A DNA stretch of 64,000 nucleotides from NCBI RefSeq assembly GCF_031348265.1, contig NZ_CP133771.1, positions 682,001 through 746,000 of the forward strand. Reading direction: 5' to 3'. Below, piece by piece: positions 42,175-51,231 of the stretch. Numbering within the stretch: position 1 is the stretch's first letter; each line of letters begins with the position of its first letter. Made by a program: the position numbers and the translations under genes. The stretch is from Streptomyces collinus (GTDB lineage: Bacteria; Actinomycetota; Actinomycetes; Streptomycetales; Streptomycetaceae). The notes beneath the pieces are model-generated. The model saw only the letters and a list, made by a program, of their open reading frames with translations. It made no database searches and was not told the origin of the DNA.

Positions 42175-43263
42175 TCAGGGGCGCCAGCGCGGGTCGTAAC
42201 CGCTGGTCAGCTTGCGCTTGTTGTGGCGCCACTTGGGCTCGTGGTTGACGAGTTCGTTGGTCATGCCGCGCAGCCTGCTGATGACGGCTCCGTACGGCTT
42301 GACGGCGAGGGACGACAGGGTGCTGCCCGGGGGCTCGTCCATGAACGGCATGAACGCGTCGGGGAAGCCGGGCATCGTGCAGCCGATGCAGATGCCGCCG
42401 ACGTTGGGGCAGCCGCCGATGCCGGCCATCCAGCCGCGTTTGGGCACGTTGCAGTTGACGACCGGACCCCAGCAACCCGTCTTGACCAGGCACTTGGGCG
42501 AGTTGTAGTCCTTGGCGAAGTTGGCCTGCTCGTAGTACGAGCCGCGGTCGCAGCCCTCGTGGACGGTCTTCCCGAACAGCCACTGCGGGCGGAGCATGTG
42601 GTCGAGCGGCGGCGGGGGTGCGGAGCCGGCCGCGTGGTAGAGAACCCAGATCAGGGTCTCCATGAAGTTCTCGGGCTGGATCGGGCAGCCGGGCACGTTG
42701 ACGACGGGCAGGCCGGCCTGGGAGGTGTAGTCCCAGCCCAGGTAGTCGGCCAGGCCCATGCAGCCCGTGGGGTTGCCGGACATGGCGTGGATGCCGCCGA
42801 AGGTGGCGCAGGTGCCGGCGGCGACCACCGCCCAGGCCTTGGGGGCCAGTTGGTCGATCCACCAGTTGAGCGTCTGCGGCTCGCCGGTCTCCGGGTCGTT
42901 GCCGAAGGACGTCCAGTAGCCGTCGCCCTCGATGATGTTCTGGTTGGGGATCGAGCCCTCGATGACGAGGATGAACGGGCCCAGTTCGCCGCGTACGGCC
43001 GCCCGGTAGGGCGCGAGGAAGTCCTCGCCGCCCAGGCTGGGCGAGAGCACCTTGTTGACCAGGTTCACCTTCGGCAAACCCGGGATCAGCCCGAGCACCA
43101 GGTCCTCGATGGAGGGCTGGTCGGCGGCGGTGAGCGAGACGGTGTCGCCGTCACAGCTCATGCCCTCGGAGATCCAGAGGATGTGGATCTCGTCTATGCC
43201 CTGCCGGTCCTCGGACCGTTCGGGTTCCTTGCTGACTTCGGCGGTGCTGCTGTGGGTGGTCAT
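42175..43263 (-). CDS. hhyS: [NiFe]-hydrogenase small subunit, group 1h
   Basis: A 362-residue iron-sulfur subunit that carries electrons from the active site. It has no twin-arginine signal, so the enzyme is not exported by Tat. The first cluster motif reads GMSCDGDT: Cys37 is kept, but Asp40 replaces the usual second Cys. Later ligands lie in GTCATFGG, VPGCPIQPENFMETL, CLVKTGCWGPVVNC and GCPNVGGICIGCTMPGFPD. A three-Cys, one-Asp proximal cluster is known from actinobacterial-type hydrogenases. ATG 43263 follows the stop of the 558-residue gene by one base. Confidence 0.93.
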   Translation of the reverse strand: MTTHSSTAEVSKEPERSEDRQGIDEIHILWISEGMSCDGDTVSLTAADQPSIEDLVLGLIPGLPKVNLVNKVLSPSLGGEDFLAPYRAAVRGELGPFILVIEGSIPNQNIIEGDGYWTSFGNDPETGEPQTLNWWIDQLAPKAWAVVAAGTCATFGGIHAMSGNPTGCMGLADYLGWDYTSQAGLPVVNVPGCPIQPENFMETLIWVLYHAAGSAPPPPLDHMLRPQWLFGKTVHEGCDRGSYYEQANFAKDYNSPKCLVKTGCWGPVVNCNVPKRGWMAGIGGCPNVGGICIGCTMPGFPDAFMPFMDEPPGSTLSSLAVKPYGAVISRLRGMTNELVNHEPKWRHNKRKLTSGYDPRWRP

Positions 43264-43264
43264 G

Positions 43265-44941
43265 TCACTCGGCCTCCGCTGCGGGGGTCTCGGAGTCGGA
43301 CGTGTGCCGCGCCGGAGCTGCGGCGGGAGCCGGTGCCGACGGCTCGTCCGGGAATCCGGCGGGCCCGAGGGGTTCGAGCTCGTCGGGCCGGAAGTAGTGG
43401 AAGCGGCCGTACCAGTTGTTGAGTTCGGCGGCCGGGTCGTCGTCGAGGGTGACGGCGAGGTGCACGCTGCCGTCCACGTCGTGGAAGACGGCGGCGACTT
43501 CGGCGGTGCGCCCGGCCAGGAACATGTCCTGGGCGTCGGCGCCACGTCCCCGGGGGCGGAGCCGGACCCGGCTGCCGCCGCCGAGGGGGACGCCGTCGAC
43601 GAGCACGGTGTCGCTGGCCGGGGAGAGCCCGTCGTCGGCACCCTCCTGCCACCAGGCGGGGCGGTCGGCGGGTGCGGTGGGGGTGGCCGGGGCCGGAGAG
43701 CCGGCAGCGCCGGACAGCCGGTCGGCGGGCGTCGCGGCGAGGGTGACCGGTGCGCCGGACAGCCGGTCCGCGGGCGTCGCGGCGAGGGTGCCCGGTGCCG
43801 GAGAGCCGACGGCATCAGGAAGCCGGCCGGCGCGCGCCGTCGGGGTGGCCGGTGTCAGGGAGCGGACGGCGCCGTGCAGTCGTTCGAAGACCTCCTGCGG
43901 CATGGTGTCGACCCGGTCGAGGATGGCCGCGGCCCGCGGGTCGGTGGCCCGCGCCTCGCGTTTCTCCTCGTCGGTCAGCAGCATCGTGCGCAGGGTGAGG
44001 ATCTCGTCGATCTCCGCGGCGTCGTGCAGGTCGCCCGGGCTTTCGGGGGCGACCTGGGGGTGGTCGGGCAGGATGATCGGCGCGGACAGCACGACGGGTC
44101 CGGTGTCGCCGGCCTCGCCGCCGAGCACGGGGAAGGTGAACTCGTTGCGGCACGCGCGCACGGGTGCTTCCAGGCCGGCCGGAGGATCGATCAGCGAGAC
44201 GAACTCCGCCCCGTCGCCGCCGAGGAGGGTGTGGGTGGCGATGAGGGCCCGGCGCAGCGCCTCGTCGCGGGTGGTGCGCGGTGGCGGGGCGGGCGCGGTG
44301 TTGGTGGTCCGTACGCGGATCCGGCAGAGGTCGTCGGAGAGCCGGTCGGCGGTGACGGTGGTCTCGGCCCGGAGCTCCTCGCGGGTGCGCACCACCCGCC
44401 CGGCGCCTTCCGGCAGTGTCTCGACGTCCTCACCTGCCGCGGCGCCCACCGCGAAGGTGTGTCCGCCCCGCAGGAGTTCGTCGAGCGGAACCTCCACCTC
44501 GCACTCGCGTGGCAGGGCCTCGTCGAAGGTCAGATGTACCGTGCCGTCGCCGGTGCGCAGGGACTCGACGGGGCGGTGGCCTGCTTCCTGCACCTGCTTG
44601 CGCTGCATCTGCAGGTGGCGCACGCGTACCCGGACGCGGGCGCTGCCAGGCTGCCGCACCCGCAGCAGGCACTCGGTCTGCTGGTACCAGGAGTCGGCGG
44701 AGCCGGAGACGCCGGGCGTGACGGGGCCGTCCGCCTCCACCCAGTCCCGGGGGAACAGCACGCCGAACTGCCAGCGGACGCGGTTCTTGGTGGAGGAGCG
44801 GCGGTAGGGATAGAGGAGGTAGCCCTCGTAGAGGACGGCGTCGGCGACGGAGCCGAGCTGCTCGAAGACGCCCGGGGACGGGCCGGTGCCGCCCCTCGGG
44901 GCAGCGCTCTTCGTGCCGCCCTCGGCCCATGCTGCCGCCAT
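43265..44941 (-). CDS. Uncharacterised 558-residue protein heading the hydrogenase operon
   Basis: I do not recognise a named family. GAGGAGG six bases before ATG 44941 makes the start secure. The N-terminal half resembles no enzyme I know but is well ordered (VLYEGYLLYPYRRSSTKNR, VRWQFGVLFPRDWVEADG) and includes TFPVLGGEAGDTGPVVLSAP. A Pro/Ala-rich linker (about residues 370-430) has two 15-residue repeats of TLAATPADRLSGAPV. The C-terminal domain (FLAGRTAEVAAVFHDVDGSV, NNWYGRFHYFRPDELEPLG) is beta-rich. Its place directly before hhyS suggests an assembly, anchoring or partner protein. There is no membrane helix or signal peptide. Confidence 0.75.
   Translation of the reverse strand: MAAAWAEGGTKSAAPRGGTGPSPGVFEQLGSVADAVLYEGYLLYPYRRSSTKNRVRWQFGVLFPRDWVEADGPVTPGVSGSADSWYQQTECLLRVRQPGSARVRVRVRHLQMQRKQVQEAGHRPVESLRTGDGTVHLTFDEALPRECEVEVPLDELLRGGHTFAVGAAAGEDVETLPEGAGRVVRTREELRAETTVTADRLSDDLCRIRVRTTNTAPAPPPRTTRDEALRRALIATHTLLGGDGAEFVSLIDPPAGLEAPVRACRNEFTFPVLGGEAGDTGPVVLSAPIILPDHPQVAPESPGDLHDAAEIDEILTLRTMLLTDEEKREARATDPRAAAILDRVDTMPQEVFERLHGAVRSLTPATPTARAGRLPDAVGSPAPGTLAATPADRLSGAPVTLAATPADRLSGAAGSPAPATPTAPADRPAWWQEGADDGLSPASDTVLVDGVPLGGGSRVRLRPRGRGADAQDMFLAGRTAEVAAVFHDVDGSVHLAVTLDDDPAAELNNWYGRFHYFRPDELEPLGPAGFPDEPSAPAPAAAPARHTSDSETPAAEAE
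43707..43796. repeat. Two 45-bp in-frame repeats in the linker of the 558-residue protein
   Basis: GCGCCGGACAGCCGGT begins at 43707 and again at 43752, giving a 45-base period of 15 codons with few mismatches. Partly similar sequence continues on both sides (43660-43830). It encodes the Pro/Ala-rich linker, so unit number may vary between strains. Confidence 0.7.
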
Positions 44942-44982
44942 CGCGCCTCCTCGTCCCTGGGTGCACACGCATCCCTTCCACC

Positions 44983-44995
44983 ACGGTCACACCGT
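44983..44995. promoter_or_regulatory. Inverted repeat upstream of the hydrogenase structural operon
   Basis: ACGGT (44983-44987) and ACCGT (44991-44995) flank three bases, 42 bases before the operon's first ATG. It is a candidate operator or leader element for hydrogenase expression. The arms are short, so chance is possible; no -10/-35 pair is clear. Confidence 0.25.
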
Positions 44996-45080
44996 TCATC
45001 GACGGTCGCCTCCTGCGGCGCAGTGGGATTGGGCCGTTCGGGGTGGCGGGCAGGGGACGGCGCGGGACGGGAGCACAGCG

Positions 45081-45115
45081 ACGGGCCCGTCAGCGCCGAG
45101 GCGCGACGGGCCCGT
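45081..45115. terminator. Hairpin terminator downstream of the DUF6069 gene
   Basis: Two copies of the palindrome ACGGGCCCGT (45081-45090 and 45106-45115) can pair, and inside them GCGC (45093-45096) pairs with GCGC (45101-45104) around loop CGAG. The structure lies 30 bases after the stop of the leftward DUF6069 gene and before the hydrogenase operon on the same strand, so it separates the two. Confidence 0.7.
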
Positions 45116-45144
45116 GTCGGTGACGTGGAGGGGGTGGGGCGTGT

Positions 45145-45603
45145 TCAGCGCCGCACGTAGGAGAGCCTGCGCGCCAGCAGCGGGACGACGACCGCGGCGG
45201 CCACCACATGGGACGCGGCGAGGACGATCTGGGTGGACGTGGCGGTGTGCGGGGCGACGGCCGGGCCGGCGAGGGACAGTGCGGTGAGGGCGACGGTGGT
45301 CACGGTGAAGGTGCGGGCGGGCTGCCTGGCCCAGCGGGCGAGGACGACCGCGAGGACGATTCCGGCGACCGACCAGAACACCACCCCGCCGAAGAAGCCG
45401 CCGACCGGGATCTCCGCGGCCTCCGTGGCCCCGGGGCTCGCGGCTTCCATCGGGACACCGGCGGCCCGCGCGACGAGCGCGAACGCCTCCGTCACGACGG
45501 CTCCGGCGAGGGTGGCCAGAATGCCGACCAGCCACACGGGGCGTGTGGAGAGAAGGCCGGACGGGGTCCGCGGGGCCTGGGCCTGAGGTGTCGTCACACT
45601 CAT
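45145..45603 (-). CDS. DUF6069 family membrane protein
   Basis: A 152-residue protein with four predicted membrane helices: WLVGILATLAGAVVTEAFAL, GGFFGGVVFWSVAGIVLAVV, TFTVTTVALTALSLAGPAVA and QIVLAASHVVAAAVVVPLLA. The pattern fits the DUF6069 family of actinobacterial membrane proteins of unknown role. It lies upstream of the hydrogenase structural operon on the same strand but is separated by a hairpin, so it is probably an independent gene. Confidence 0.75.
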   Translation of the reverse strand: MSVTTPQAQAPRTPSGLLSTRPVWLVGILATLAGAVVTEAFALVARAAGVPMEAASPGATEAAEIPVGGFFGGVVFWSVAGIVLAVVLARWARQPARTFTVTTVALTALSLAGPAVAPHTATSTQIVLAASHVVAAAVVVPLLARRLSYVRR

Positions 45604-45772
45604 GTCACTGTCTCCTGAGGGGCGTTGGGGCGCGGTGGGCCGTACGGAGAGGTAGACCGGACGGCGGTGCGGAACTCATCGGTGGCCGGGGGACGTTTCC
45701 AGGGGGCCGGTATTCATCCGGATGGCACACGTCACCCGCACGAACCGGCGCGTCACGGGAAGGCGTTACCTC

Positions 45773-47449
45773 ATGGATCAGCCCACACATCACCCCCGCC
45801 CCACCACCAGCCCCGCCGTGACGACCCTGGCCGACCCCCTGGTCAACCGGGGCACCGCCTTCAGCCGGCGCGAACGCGAGGAGCTGGGCATCGACGGGCT
45901 GCTGCCGCCCGCCGTGGAGAGCCTGGACGAGCAGGTCGCCCGCGCCTACGAGGCGTTCCACGGCTACGACAAGCCCCTCAACCGGCACATCTACCTGCGG
46001 CAGCTCCAGGACACCAACGAGGTCCTCTTCTACCGCCTGGTCACCGAGTACCTGGAGGAACTGCTGCCCGTCGTCTACACGCCGACGGTGGGTGAGGCCT
46101 GCCAGAAGTTCAGCGAGATCTACCGGCGGCCGCGCGGTCTGTTCCTGACCTGGGAGGACCGGCACCGCTTCCGGGACATCCTGCGCAACCGCCCGCACCG
46201 GGACCACGACGTGGACGTCATCGTCGTCACCGACGGGCAGCGCATCCTCGGCCTGGGCGACCAGGGGGTCGGCGGAATGGGCATCCCGATCGGCAAGCTC
46301 AGCCTCTACACGGCCATCGGCGGCATCCACCCCGCCCGCACCCTGCCGATCCTGCTGGACGTCGGCACCGACAACGAGACGCTGCTCGACAACCCCCGCT
46401 ACCTGGGCCGGCGCGACCGGCGGCTGACCGGCGCCGAATACGACGAGATGATCGAGGCGTTCGTCTCGGCGGTCGAGGCGGAGCTGCCCGGGACACTGCT
46501 GCAGTGGGAGGACTTCGCCACCGCACACGCCCACCCGATCCTCGCCCGCTACCGCGACCGGCTGCTCACGTTCAACGACGACATCCAGGGCACCGCCGCC
46601 GTCACGCTCGGCGCCCTGTCCACCGCGGCGAACGTGGCCGGCACGCCGCTGCCCGAGCAGCGCGTGGTGATCCTGGGCGCGGGGTCGGCCGCCATCGGCG
46701 TCGCCGACATGATCCGTACGGCCATGATCGACGAAGGCCTGCCGGAGGACGAGGCCACGGCCCGGTTCTGGATCCTCGACGTCGACGGCCTGCTGGTGTC
46801 CTCTCGCTCCGAACTGACCCCGCAGCAGCGGGTGTTCGCTCGGGACGAGGGCGAGGTGGCCGACTGGGACGGCACCGGTCTCGCCGAAGTGGTGCGCCGC
46901 GTGGAGCCGACGGCGCTCATCGGGCTGTCGACGGCACACGGCGCGTTCACCGAGGAGATCGTGCGGCAGATGGCCTCGACCTGCGAACGGCCCGTGGTCT
47001 TCCCGCTCTCCAACCCCACCTCGCACTCCGAGGCCGAGCCCGCGGACCTCACCCGCTGGACCGACGGGCGGGCACTGATCGCCACCGGCTCGCCCTTCCC
47101 GCCGTTGACGGTCGACGGGCACGAGGTGCCGGTGGCGCAGTCGAACAACGTGTACGTCTTCCCTGCCATGGGCCTCGCGGTGACCGCGAGCCGGGCCGCC
47201 CGGGTCACCGACCGCATGCTCGTGGCCGCAGCCCGGGCCGTCGCTCGGTGCGCCGTGCGGGCGGCGGACGGCGACGACGGCCCCGTGCCGCTGCTGCCGC
47301 CGCTGGCCGGGATGCGGGAGTCCGCCCGCGAGATCGCCCTGGCCGCGGCCCTCGCCGCCGTCGAGGACGGGGTGGCCCCGCAGGCCACGGAGGAAGAACT
47401 CCGCGAGGCGGTCGCCCGGGCGCAGTGGGAGCCGCGTTACGCGGACTAG
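45773..47449 (+). CDS. NAD-type malic enzyme
   Basis: A 558-residue enzyme that oxidatively decarboxylates malate to pyruvate. Signatures: VVYTPTVGEACQKFSEIYRR for the active-site Tyr region, LGDQGVGGMGIPIGKLSLY with a catalytic Lys, TFNDDIQGTAAVTLGAL for the metal-binding acids, and the nucleotide fold ILGAGSAAIGVADMI. The length and FLTWEDRHRFRDILRN match the large NAD-type class. I chose ATG 45773 (MDQPTHHP) with GGAAGG upstream; ATG 45722 would add 17 basic residues. No close operon partner is present. Confidence 0.9.
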   Translation: MDQPTHHPRPTTSPAVTTLADPLVNRGTAFSRREREELGIDGLLPPAVESLDEQVARAYEAFHGYDKPLNRHIYLRQLQDTNEVLFYRLVTEYLEELLPVVYTPTVGEACQKFSEIYRRPRGLFLTWEDRHRFRDILRNRPHRDHDVDVIVVTDGQRILGLGDQGVGGMGIPIGKLSLYTAIGGIHPARTLPILLDVGTDNETLLDNPRYLGRRDRRLTGAEYDEMIEAFVSAVEAELPGTLLQWEDFATAHAHPILARYRDRLLTFNDDIQGTAAVTLGALSTAANVAGTPLPEQRVVILGAGSAAIGVADMIRTAMIDEGLPEDEATARFWILDVDGLLVSSRSELTPQQRVFARDEGEVADWDGTGLAEVVRRVEPTALIGLSTAHGAFTEEIVRQMASTCERPVVFPLSNPTSHSEAEPADLTRWTDGRALIATGSPFPPLTVDGHEVPVAQSNNVYVFPAMGLAVTASRAARVTDRMLVAAARAVARCAVRAADGDDGPVPLLPPLAGMRESAREIALAAALAAVEDGVAPQATEEELREAVARAQWEPRYAD

Positions 47450-47450
47450 G

Positions 47451-47546
47451 GCGCTCGAAGAGCAAAACGGGCACAAGCTCGAAGCCGGTCTCCACCTGCG
47501 CGCCTCGATGATCTGGATCAAGGACCTCACCAGGACCACCCGATGA
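47451..47546 (+). pseudogene. Possible short gene remnant after the malic enzyme gene
   Basis: A 31-codon open stretch ends in TGA at 47544-47546 and reads LEEQNGHKLEAGLHLR, then ASMIWIKDLTRTTR. Its base use is less GC-biased than nearby genes and no start codon or ribosome site is seen. It might be the tail of a lost gene or simply non-coding sequence. Confidence 0.2.
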
Positions 47547-47612
47547 TCATGACTCGATATGCCCTGGGTGGCGCGCTGAGGTGCCGGACGCCATGGGCGG
47601 GCAGGAGTTGAG

Positions 47613-49883
47613 TCAACGGTCAACCAGCCGTGGACGCGGGGCTTCACCCGTGGATTCCGCGTCGGTGGCGTCGGTGCCGACCGGGCCGCGGGGAAGCATC
47701 CGGTCCAGCCACTTCGGCAGCCACCAGTTGGTCCGGCCGAGGAGTGTCATGGTCGCCGGTACCAGCACCATGCGCACGACCGTGGCGTCGATGAAGATCG
47801 CGGTGGCCAGGCCGAGCCCGAACATTTTGGTGGAGGGGTCGTCGGCGACGGCGAAGGACAGGAAGACCGCCACCATGATGAGGGCGGCCGAGGTGATGAT
47901 CCGGGCGGTGCGCGAGACGCCCTCCACGATCGCCGTGACGTTGTCGCCGGTGCGCAGGTACTCCTCGCGTACGCGGGAGAGGAGGAACACCTCGTAGTCC
48001 ATCGACAGGCCGAACAGGATGGCGAAGAGGAACATCGGGATGAACGACACGATCGGAACCGTCGCTTCCAGCCCGATGAGTGCTCCTCCCCAGCCCCACT
48101 GGAAGACCGCGACCATGATGCCGTAGGCCGCGCCGATGCTCAGCAGGTTCAGCAGTACCGCCTTGAGCGGTACGAGTATCGAGCGGAAGACCAGCATCAG
48201 CAGCAGGAACGACATCGCCAGCACGGCGGCGACGAACACCGGCAGGCGTTGGCTGGTGCGTTGGCCGACATCGGACAGGCTCGCGGCGGCGCCGCCGACG
48301 TGGGCCCTGGCCGGGCCGTGCCCGATCGCCGTGGGCAGCACGTCGGTGCGCAGCCGGGCGATGGTGTCGGCCGTGGCCTTGTCCTGAGGGCTGGTGGTCG
48401 GGAACACCACGAGGGTCGCGATGCCGGTGGCCCGATCGATGTGCGTCGGCGCGACGGATGCGATGCCCGGATCCGCCGCGACCGCCCCGACGAGTCGGTC
48501 CAGCACTCCCGGATCACCGGTGGGGTCCGCCGCGATGACGAGGGGACCGTTGGTGCCCGGGCCGAACCCCTCGGCGACGAGGTCGTAGGCCCGGCGCTCG
48601 GTACGGCTGGGGGGCAGTGAGCCGTCGTCGGGCAGGCCGACGCGCAGGCCGAGCACGGGCAGCGTCGCGGTCAGCAGCAGCCCCGCCGCGCCGACCGCGT
48701 ACGGCACCGGGTGCCGGCTGACGTGCCCGATCCAGCGACGCCACCCGGCGGCGTGGGCGGCGCCTGCCACCGGGTCCCGCCGCCGTGCGAGTCGGCCCGG
48801 CTTCCTGGTCTGCAGAGCCCGGCCGATCCGGCCGGCCCGGGCCAGGCGCGGGCCCGCCGCGCCGAGGAAGGCCGGCAGCAGCGTCACCGACGCGAGCACC
48901 ATGGTCAGGACGACGATCGAGACGGCAAGCCCGCCCACGGTCATGAACGGCACGTTCGCGACCGCCAGGCCGAGGATCGACACGACGACGGTGCCGCCGG
49001 CGAAGACCACCGGCCGCCCGGCCGTTGCCACCGCTCGTCCGGCCGCCGCCTGCGGATCGAGCCCGCACGCGAGGTACTCCCGGTGCCTGGCGAGCACGAA
49101 CAGCGCGTAGTCGATGCCCACTCCGAGCCCGACCATGCTGCCCAGGACCGGCGCGAAGGTGGGGACCTCTGTCACCCCCGCCAGTACCGTCATCGTGGCG
49201 ACCCCGACGGTCAGCCCGAAGACCGCCATGCCGATCGGGAGCGCGGCGGCGACGAGCGAACCGAACGCCAGGAACAGGATCGCGGCCGCGGCGAGGAGGC
49301 CGATCAGCTCGCTCGCGCCGCCGTCGGGGTCGGAGAAGGCGTAGAAGAGGTTCCCGCCCATCTCGATGCGCAGGGGCAGTTCGGCGCGCAGCCGGTCGCC
49401 GAGATCGACGAGGGCGTCGAGGTCTTCGGCCGACAGCCGGCTCTGGTCGGGGTACTGCACCCGGACGACCGCGATCCGCCCGTCGGCCGAGACGAGGCCG
49501 TCGCGCACGGCGGTGTCCCCGCCCGCGTCGAGCGCCCCAGCCGGGTCGCTCGTGCCGAGCACGTGCGGCAGCCGCTTCACCTCGGCCCGCAGCCGCGTGA
49601 GAGCGGTGCGCGCGCCGTCGTCGTCGAAGAAGGTCGTACCGTCGTCGAGGGGGGTGACGACCACTTGGGCGGTCATCCCCTCCTGGCCGGTGCCTGCCCG
49701 CTCGATCAGTTCCGCGGCCCGCTGGGAGTCCAGTCCCGGAGCGGTCATCGAGTCCGCGGTCCGCCCGCCGAAGGCGATGGCGGCGAGGACGGCGAGCGTG
49801 GCGGCGATCAGCCATGCCGCGATCACCCGCCAGGGATGGCGGGCGGCGCTTGCGCCCAGGCGCAACAGGGCTTTCGAGAGCAT
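47613..49883 (-). CDS. MMPL-family RND transporter
   Basis: A 756-residue membrane exporter with the two-fold MMPL layout: a first helix (HPWRVIAAWLIAATLAVLAA), a large outer loop, a helix bundle with GLGVGIDYALFVLARHREYL, a second loop and a second bundle with FGLSMDYEVFLLSRVREEYL. The paired GxxxDY segments carry the proton-relay Asp-Tyr. GGAGG six bases before ATG 49883 fixes the start. It is divergent from a two-component system 175 bases away, which probably controls it. Cargo may be a lipid or drug; it cannot be named. Confidence 0.92.
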   Translation of the reverse strand: MLSKALLRLGASAARHPWRVIAAWLIAATLAVLAAIAFGGRTADSMTAPGLDSQRAAELIERAGTGQEGMTAQVVVTPLDDGTTFFDDDGARTALTRLRAEVKRLPHVLGTSDPAGALDAGGDTAVRDGLVSADGRIAVVRVQYPDQSRLSAEDLDALVDLGDRLRAELPLRIEMGGNLFYAFSDPDGGASELIGLLAAAAILFLAFGSLVAAALPIGMAVFGLTVGVATMTVLAGVTEVPTFAPVLGSMVGLGVGIDYALFVLARHREYLACGLDPQAAAGRAVATAGRPVVFAGGTVVVSILGLAVANVPFMTVGGLAVSIVVLTMVLASVTLLPAFLGAAGPRLARAGRIGRALQTRKPGRLARRRDPVAGAAHAAGWRRWIGHVSRHPVPYAVGAAGLLLTATLPVLGLRVGLPDDGSLPPSRTERRAYDLVAEGFGPGTNGPLVIAADPTGDPGVLDRLVGAVAADPGIASVAPTHIDRATGIATLVVFPTTSPQDKATADTIARLRTDVLPTAIGHGPARAHVGGAAASLSDVGQRTSQRLPVFVAAVLAMSFLLLMLVFRSILVPLKAVLLNLLSIGAAYGIMVAVFQWGWGGALIGLEATVPIVSFIPMFLFAILFGLSMDYEVFLLSRVREEYLRTGDNVTAIVEGVSRTARIITSAALIMVAVFLSFAVADDPSTKMFGLGLATAIFIDATVVRMVLVPATMTLLGRTNWWLPKWLDRMLPRGPVGTDATDAESTGEAPRPRLVDR

Positions 49884-50058
49884 CGGGTCCTCCAACCACC
49901 TCGTCGGCCGTCCTTGTACGGCCGCCGATGCCGAGGCTCGTCGCCACGGCGCTCCGCGGCATCGGCCCGCGGGCCGCGGATCCGTCGGCCCGGGGGCGGA
50001 GTGACGACCCGTCCTTTCGGCCGATGCGCGGCACGCCGCGGTCCTTAGGCTGAGAACC

Positions 50059-51231
50059 GTGCTCCGAGACGACCTGCGAACCCTGTGGACCGAACCCCGG
50101 CCGCCCGACGCGCCCGCCCGGGTGCGGCGGGACTGGGCGCTGCTCGCCGCGGGCCTTGCCGGGGTGGCGCTGGAGGCCACCCTGCGCGAGAACGTCGTGT
50201 GGCGGCCGGTGGCGGTGGTGTTCGCCATATGGCTGTGCCTGCTGCTCCTGTGGCGCCGGACCCGCCCGCTGGCGATGGTGACGCTGGCGTTCGGCTCGGT
50301 GATCCTGCTTCAGGTGGCCTCGCTCGTCGCCGAACCGCGCGAGCCCGTCGGCCTGTACACCGGCGCGGTCGTGCTCATGCTGGTGTACGCGCTGCTCCGG
50401 TGGGGATCGGGACGCGAGATCGTGCTGGGCGGCGCGGTGATCCTCGCGGCCGGCGCGCTGTGTTCCGTCACGGACGAGACCCCGGTCCTCGAAAATGTCG
50501 TCGGCTTCGTCTTCCTGCTGCTGCCCGGCGTGGTCGGGGCTGCCGTGCGGTTCCGGGTGACTGCCGGCGAGCGGCAGTTGGAGCAGGTGCGCTCCCGCGA
50601 GCGCGAGCAGCTCGCCCGGGAACTGCACGACACGGTGGCCCACCACGTGTCGGCCATGGTGATCATCGCCCAGGCGGGCCGGGTGCTCGCGGGCACCGAC
50701 CCGTCCGCCGCCGTCGAGGCGCTGGAGGGGGTCGAGGAGGAAGGGGCACGCACGCTGGAGGAAATGCGCGCCATGGTCGCCGCGCTGCGCGACCGCGGGG
50801 TCGGCGCCGAGCTGGCACCCCCTGCCGGAGTCGCGGATCTGGAGCGCCTGGTGCGCACCCCGGGTGCTCGCCTCAGGGTCGACCTGGGGCTCGACGGCGA
50901 ACTGGACGCGCTGCCCCCGGCCGTGGACGCGGCCGTCTACCGGATCGTGCAGGAGTCGGTGACCAACGCGCTGCGCCATGCGGTCGACGCGACCGAGCTC
51001 GTCGTTCGGGTCGCCGCGGAACGGCACACGGTACGGGTGAGCGTGCGCGACAACGGCCGGCGCACCGGCCGGGGTCGCGACGGATACGGACTTACCGGAC
51101 TGCGCGAGCGCGCGACCCTGCTCGGCGGCACACTACGAGTCGGCCCGGGTACCGACCGGGGCTGGCATGTCGAAGCCGAACTGCCGAGAGCGAGGAGCGA
51201 GAGCGGTGTCCATTCGCGTCCTCGTCGCTGA
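50059..51231 (+). CDS. Sensor histidine kinase, NarL-partner type (HisKA_3)
   Basis: A 390-residue kinase with four or five membrane helices in the first 150 residues, a HisKA_3 domain with phosphorylated His190 in QLARELHDTVAHHVSAMVII, and an ATPase domain (VYRIVQESVTNALRHA, GYGLTGLRERATLLGG). It has no separate sensor domain, so membrane state or a partner protein is the likely signal. It overlaps the response regulator gene by 26 bases and is divergent from the MMPL exporter gene. Confidence 0.92.
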   Translation: MLRDDLRTLWTEPRPPDAPARVRRDWALLAAGLAGVALEATLRENVVWRPVAVVFAIWLCLLLLWRRTRPLAMVTLAFGSVILLQVASLVAEPREPVGLYTGAVVLMLVYALLRWGSGREIVLGGAVILAAGALCSVTDETPVLENVVGFVFLLLPGVVGAAVRFRVTAGERQLEQVRSREREQLARELHDTVAHHVSAMVIIAQAGRVLAGTDPSAAVEALEGVEEEGARTLEEMRAMVAALRDRGVGAELAPPAGVADLERLVRTPGARLRVDLGLDGELDALPPAVDAAVYRIVQESVTNALRHAVDATELVVRVAAERHTVRVSVRDNGRRTGRGRDGYGLTGLRERATLLGGTLRVGPGTDRGWHVEAELPRARSESGVHSRPRR

